Shown: one piece after another, positions 62,370 through 64,000 of the stretch | How positions within the stretch are numbered: the stretch's first letter is position 1 | Layout: every line of letters begins with the position of its first letter | DNA from: Epiperipatus broadwayi | Lineage: Eukaryota > Onychophora > Udeonychophora > Euonychophora > Peripatidae | DNA: 64,000 nucleotides | Assembly: GCA_028023455.1 (NCBI GenBank) | Contig: JAQFVV010006428.1 | Span: 789,501-853,500 of the forward strand | Direction: 5' to 3' | Made by a program: the position numbers and the translations under genes | Notes under the pieces: generated by a model | What the model was told of the DNA's origin: nothing | What the model saw: only the letters and a program-made list of their open reading frames with translations | Database searches by the model: none

Positions 62370-63724
62370 TAAAAATGTTGCCCCTAAGTGATAGGACAGT
62401 AAAGCAATGAATTGAAGAAAAGGCAGTTAATGTGGAAAAAAACTTATAAGTATTCTCCAAAACTCCTTAATTTCCATGCAATTGGACAAGTCTACCATTG
62501 AATATAATAATACTTTATTGATGGCATATGTATATTATTTTGATGAAAACAATACATTACGAGAAGAAAGGCTATTCACAATAAATCTCATTACAGATAC
62601 AAAAGGATTATCTCTATTTAATACTGTAAAATTATACTTTATAAAAATTAATATTAATTTGAATAATATTATTGCATGCAATACTGATGAAGCACCATCA
62701 ATGGTAGATGCTATCATGGATTTGTTGCTTATTTGAAGGAAGACGTGCTAAATGTTTTATGCATTCATTGTGTGGTGTGCAGACATCTTGTAGGAAAACA
62801 TCTAAGTACAAGTCTCCATTTAGCATTAACTATAATAAATTGAGCTGTAAACAAGATCAAATCCAATGCAAAAAATGATAGAATGTTTCAACAGCTTTGC
62901 CAGGACAATAATGAAGATTTTAATACATTACTTTTGCACACAGAAGTTTGGTGTCTATCAAAGAGCACATCTTTGGCTCATTTTATATGATAGTCTCATA
63001 CAATTTTTTGAAAGTAATTATGAGACCAATTTGTGTCAACAATTAAAGACAATAAAGAATGATGCCTTTTATTTGGCAGATATTTTCAAGAGATTTAATG
63101 ATATCAATTTGTAGCTTCAAGGAGTTAACAAAACTCTTATAGGTTTCCAAAGTATTGTGTCATTATTTATTGACAAACTTGAATTACTTTATTGTAATCT
63201 ATTGAAGAGAGAATTTCATCAGTTTCCTGAATGATCATCTATAAAATATTATGTAATTCCAGAGGATATTGACAGATTCAGTAGCCACCTCAACAAACTT
63301 AAATTGGACATGGAAAAACGATTTGAAGATATTTTGAAATTGAAGGTGTATGACTGGATGAAAAATCCTTTTACCACAAATATTGAAAAGGCTGCTACAA
63401 CTTGCCAAAATGAACTGTTAAAAATTAGATATGATGAAGAAAGTAAACATAAATTTGATAGTGATGAATATGGAAACCTATGGCAAAATAAAAAATATCT
63501 GTCTTATAACTAAATATGTGGAAAATGATATTCAGTTTATTGATACCTTTTTCTACCTCATATCTTGTGGATTTGAGGCTTTAGTACTGTTAATCATGTT
63601 ATGACTAAAGAAAGAAAGTGCCTGAATATTTCTGAAAGAGGAGATCTTCATTTGTTCTTTACAAAAATTGAGTCAGATATCCAGTATTTAGTTTTGCAGC
63701 ATCAACCTCAGGGATCTCATTAAT
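62370..63724 (+). pseudogene. Broken hAT transposase, ZBED5-like group
   Basis: Pieces in changing frames follow one another: PLSDRTVKQ (62.39 kb), IQLD-like MQLDKSTIEYNNTLLMAYV and LITDTKGLSLFNTVK (62476-62736), CNTDEAPSMV (family usually TDGAPSM, catalytic Asp kept), VLCIHCVVCRHLVGKHLS (62.75 kb), then SLIQFFESNYETNLCQQLKT (62866-63114), RFSSHLNKLKLDMEKRFED and NELLKIRYDEESKHKFDS (63.28-63.47 kb), and a C-terminal LFFTKIESDIQYLVLQHQP ending TAA at 63724. These match the hAT-derived ZBED5/SCAND3-like proteins. At least four frame breaks or stops. The N-terminal BED finger was not found. Some copies in animal genomes are domesticated; this one is not intact. Confidence 0.88.
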
Positions 63725-63879
63725 AATTTAATTAATTAAATGTAATTCCATTAGACTTCATGCTTCTAGGTATACAAAGTACAAAAAAATAGATTTAACT
63801 ACAGTAAGTTGTTTTATAAAGATTTATTCTGCCAAACTTAGCAAAAGTCCAACAAAGTATTTGGTAAGTAATTATTATT

Positions 63880-64000
63880 ATATGCTTTAGCTTGCTGTAA
63901 CTCTGCTTTATAAATTTTATAAAGTAAAGTTTCTTCCCTACTTTTACTACTAACAGAGATACAAAAGTGGGTAGTAAGTATAAAAAGGTTGACTACCCCT
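63880..64000 (+). mobile_element. 3' terminal region of the hAT element
   Basis: After the transposase the sequence ends AAAAAGGTTGACTACCCCT at the window edge, resembling the right terminus of hAT elements (GGTTGGGGACCCCTG pattern) and that of the MITE at 16963 (GGTTGGGGCCCCTG). The last base(s) of the terminus and the target duplication would be just beyond position 64000. Confidence 0.6.

Overview
The window looks like nuclear DNA of an animal. It is very AT-rich, coding sequence is split into short exons by introns of 9 to 22 kb, and most of the rest is transposable elements and their debris. The gene found is an animal-type collagen prolyl 4-hydroxylase alpha subunit. The retroelements are of RTE and CR1 type, and a hAT transposase of the ZBED5-like group is present. 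An invertebrate, perhaps an arthropod, is the best guess, but the sequence does not settle the taxon. Nothing prokaryotic was seen (no operons, Shine-Dalgarno sites or CRISPR).

Host gene. Four plus-strand segments (8051-8202, 17195-17368, 39436-39596 and, less surely, 51393-51444) have AG/GT borders, compatible phases (1/1, 1/1, 0/0) and match consecutive parts of the N-terminal and peptide-substrate-binding region of prolyl 4-hydroxylase alpha. The first exons and the catalytic 2-oxoglutarate/iron domain are not recognised and probably lie outside. If this is right, everything between 8.2 and 51.4 kb is intron, and the flanks probably are too.

Layout. 0-2.4 kb: decayed RTE-like LINE (plus strand). 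2.8-3.3 kb: first copy of a dispersed repeat called family A here. 7.5-9.7 kb: inverted-repeat element with a 43-bp minisatellite, exon 1 of the set, then a triplicated element carrying a TATA-box-like core. 10.2-14.6 kb: family A copies and foldback elements. 14.9-17.0 kb: two tRNA-derived SINEs in opposite orientation and a clean hAT MITE with 8-bp target duplications, followed by exon 2. 17.5-22.5 kb: nested inverted-repeat elements. 24.0-26.1 kb: RTE-like LINE with an uninterrupted reverse transcriptase. 29-31.3 kb: SINE, then a local duplication with a later insertion. 35.8-37.4 kb: recent tandem duplication and a minus-strand retroelement. 39.4 kb: exon 3. 40.7-45.5 kb: foldbacks and family A/D repeats. 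45.7-51.3 kb: decayed CR1-type LINE on the minus strand with PHD and esterase remnants, plus part of a second copy. 51.4 kb: candidate exon 4. 52-62 kb: AT-rich sequence with a few duplications and hairpins. 62.4-64 kb: broken hAT transposase running to the window edge.

The autonomous elements look inactive: the CR1 and hAT reading frames are broken, and the better RTE copy lacks most of its endonuclease. Alignments were made by eye against remembered family patterns, so element borders are approximate unless a target duplication fixes them.
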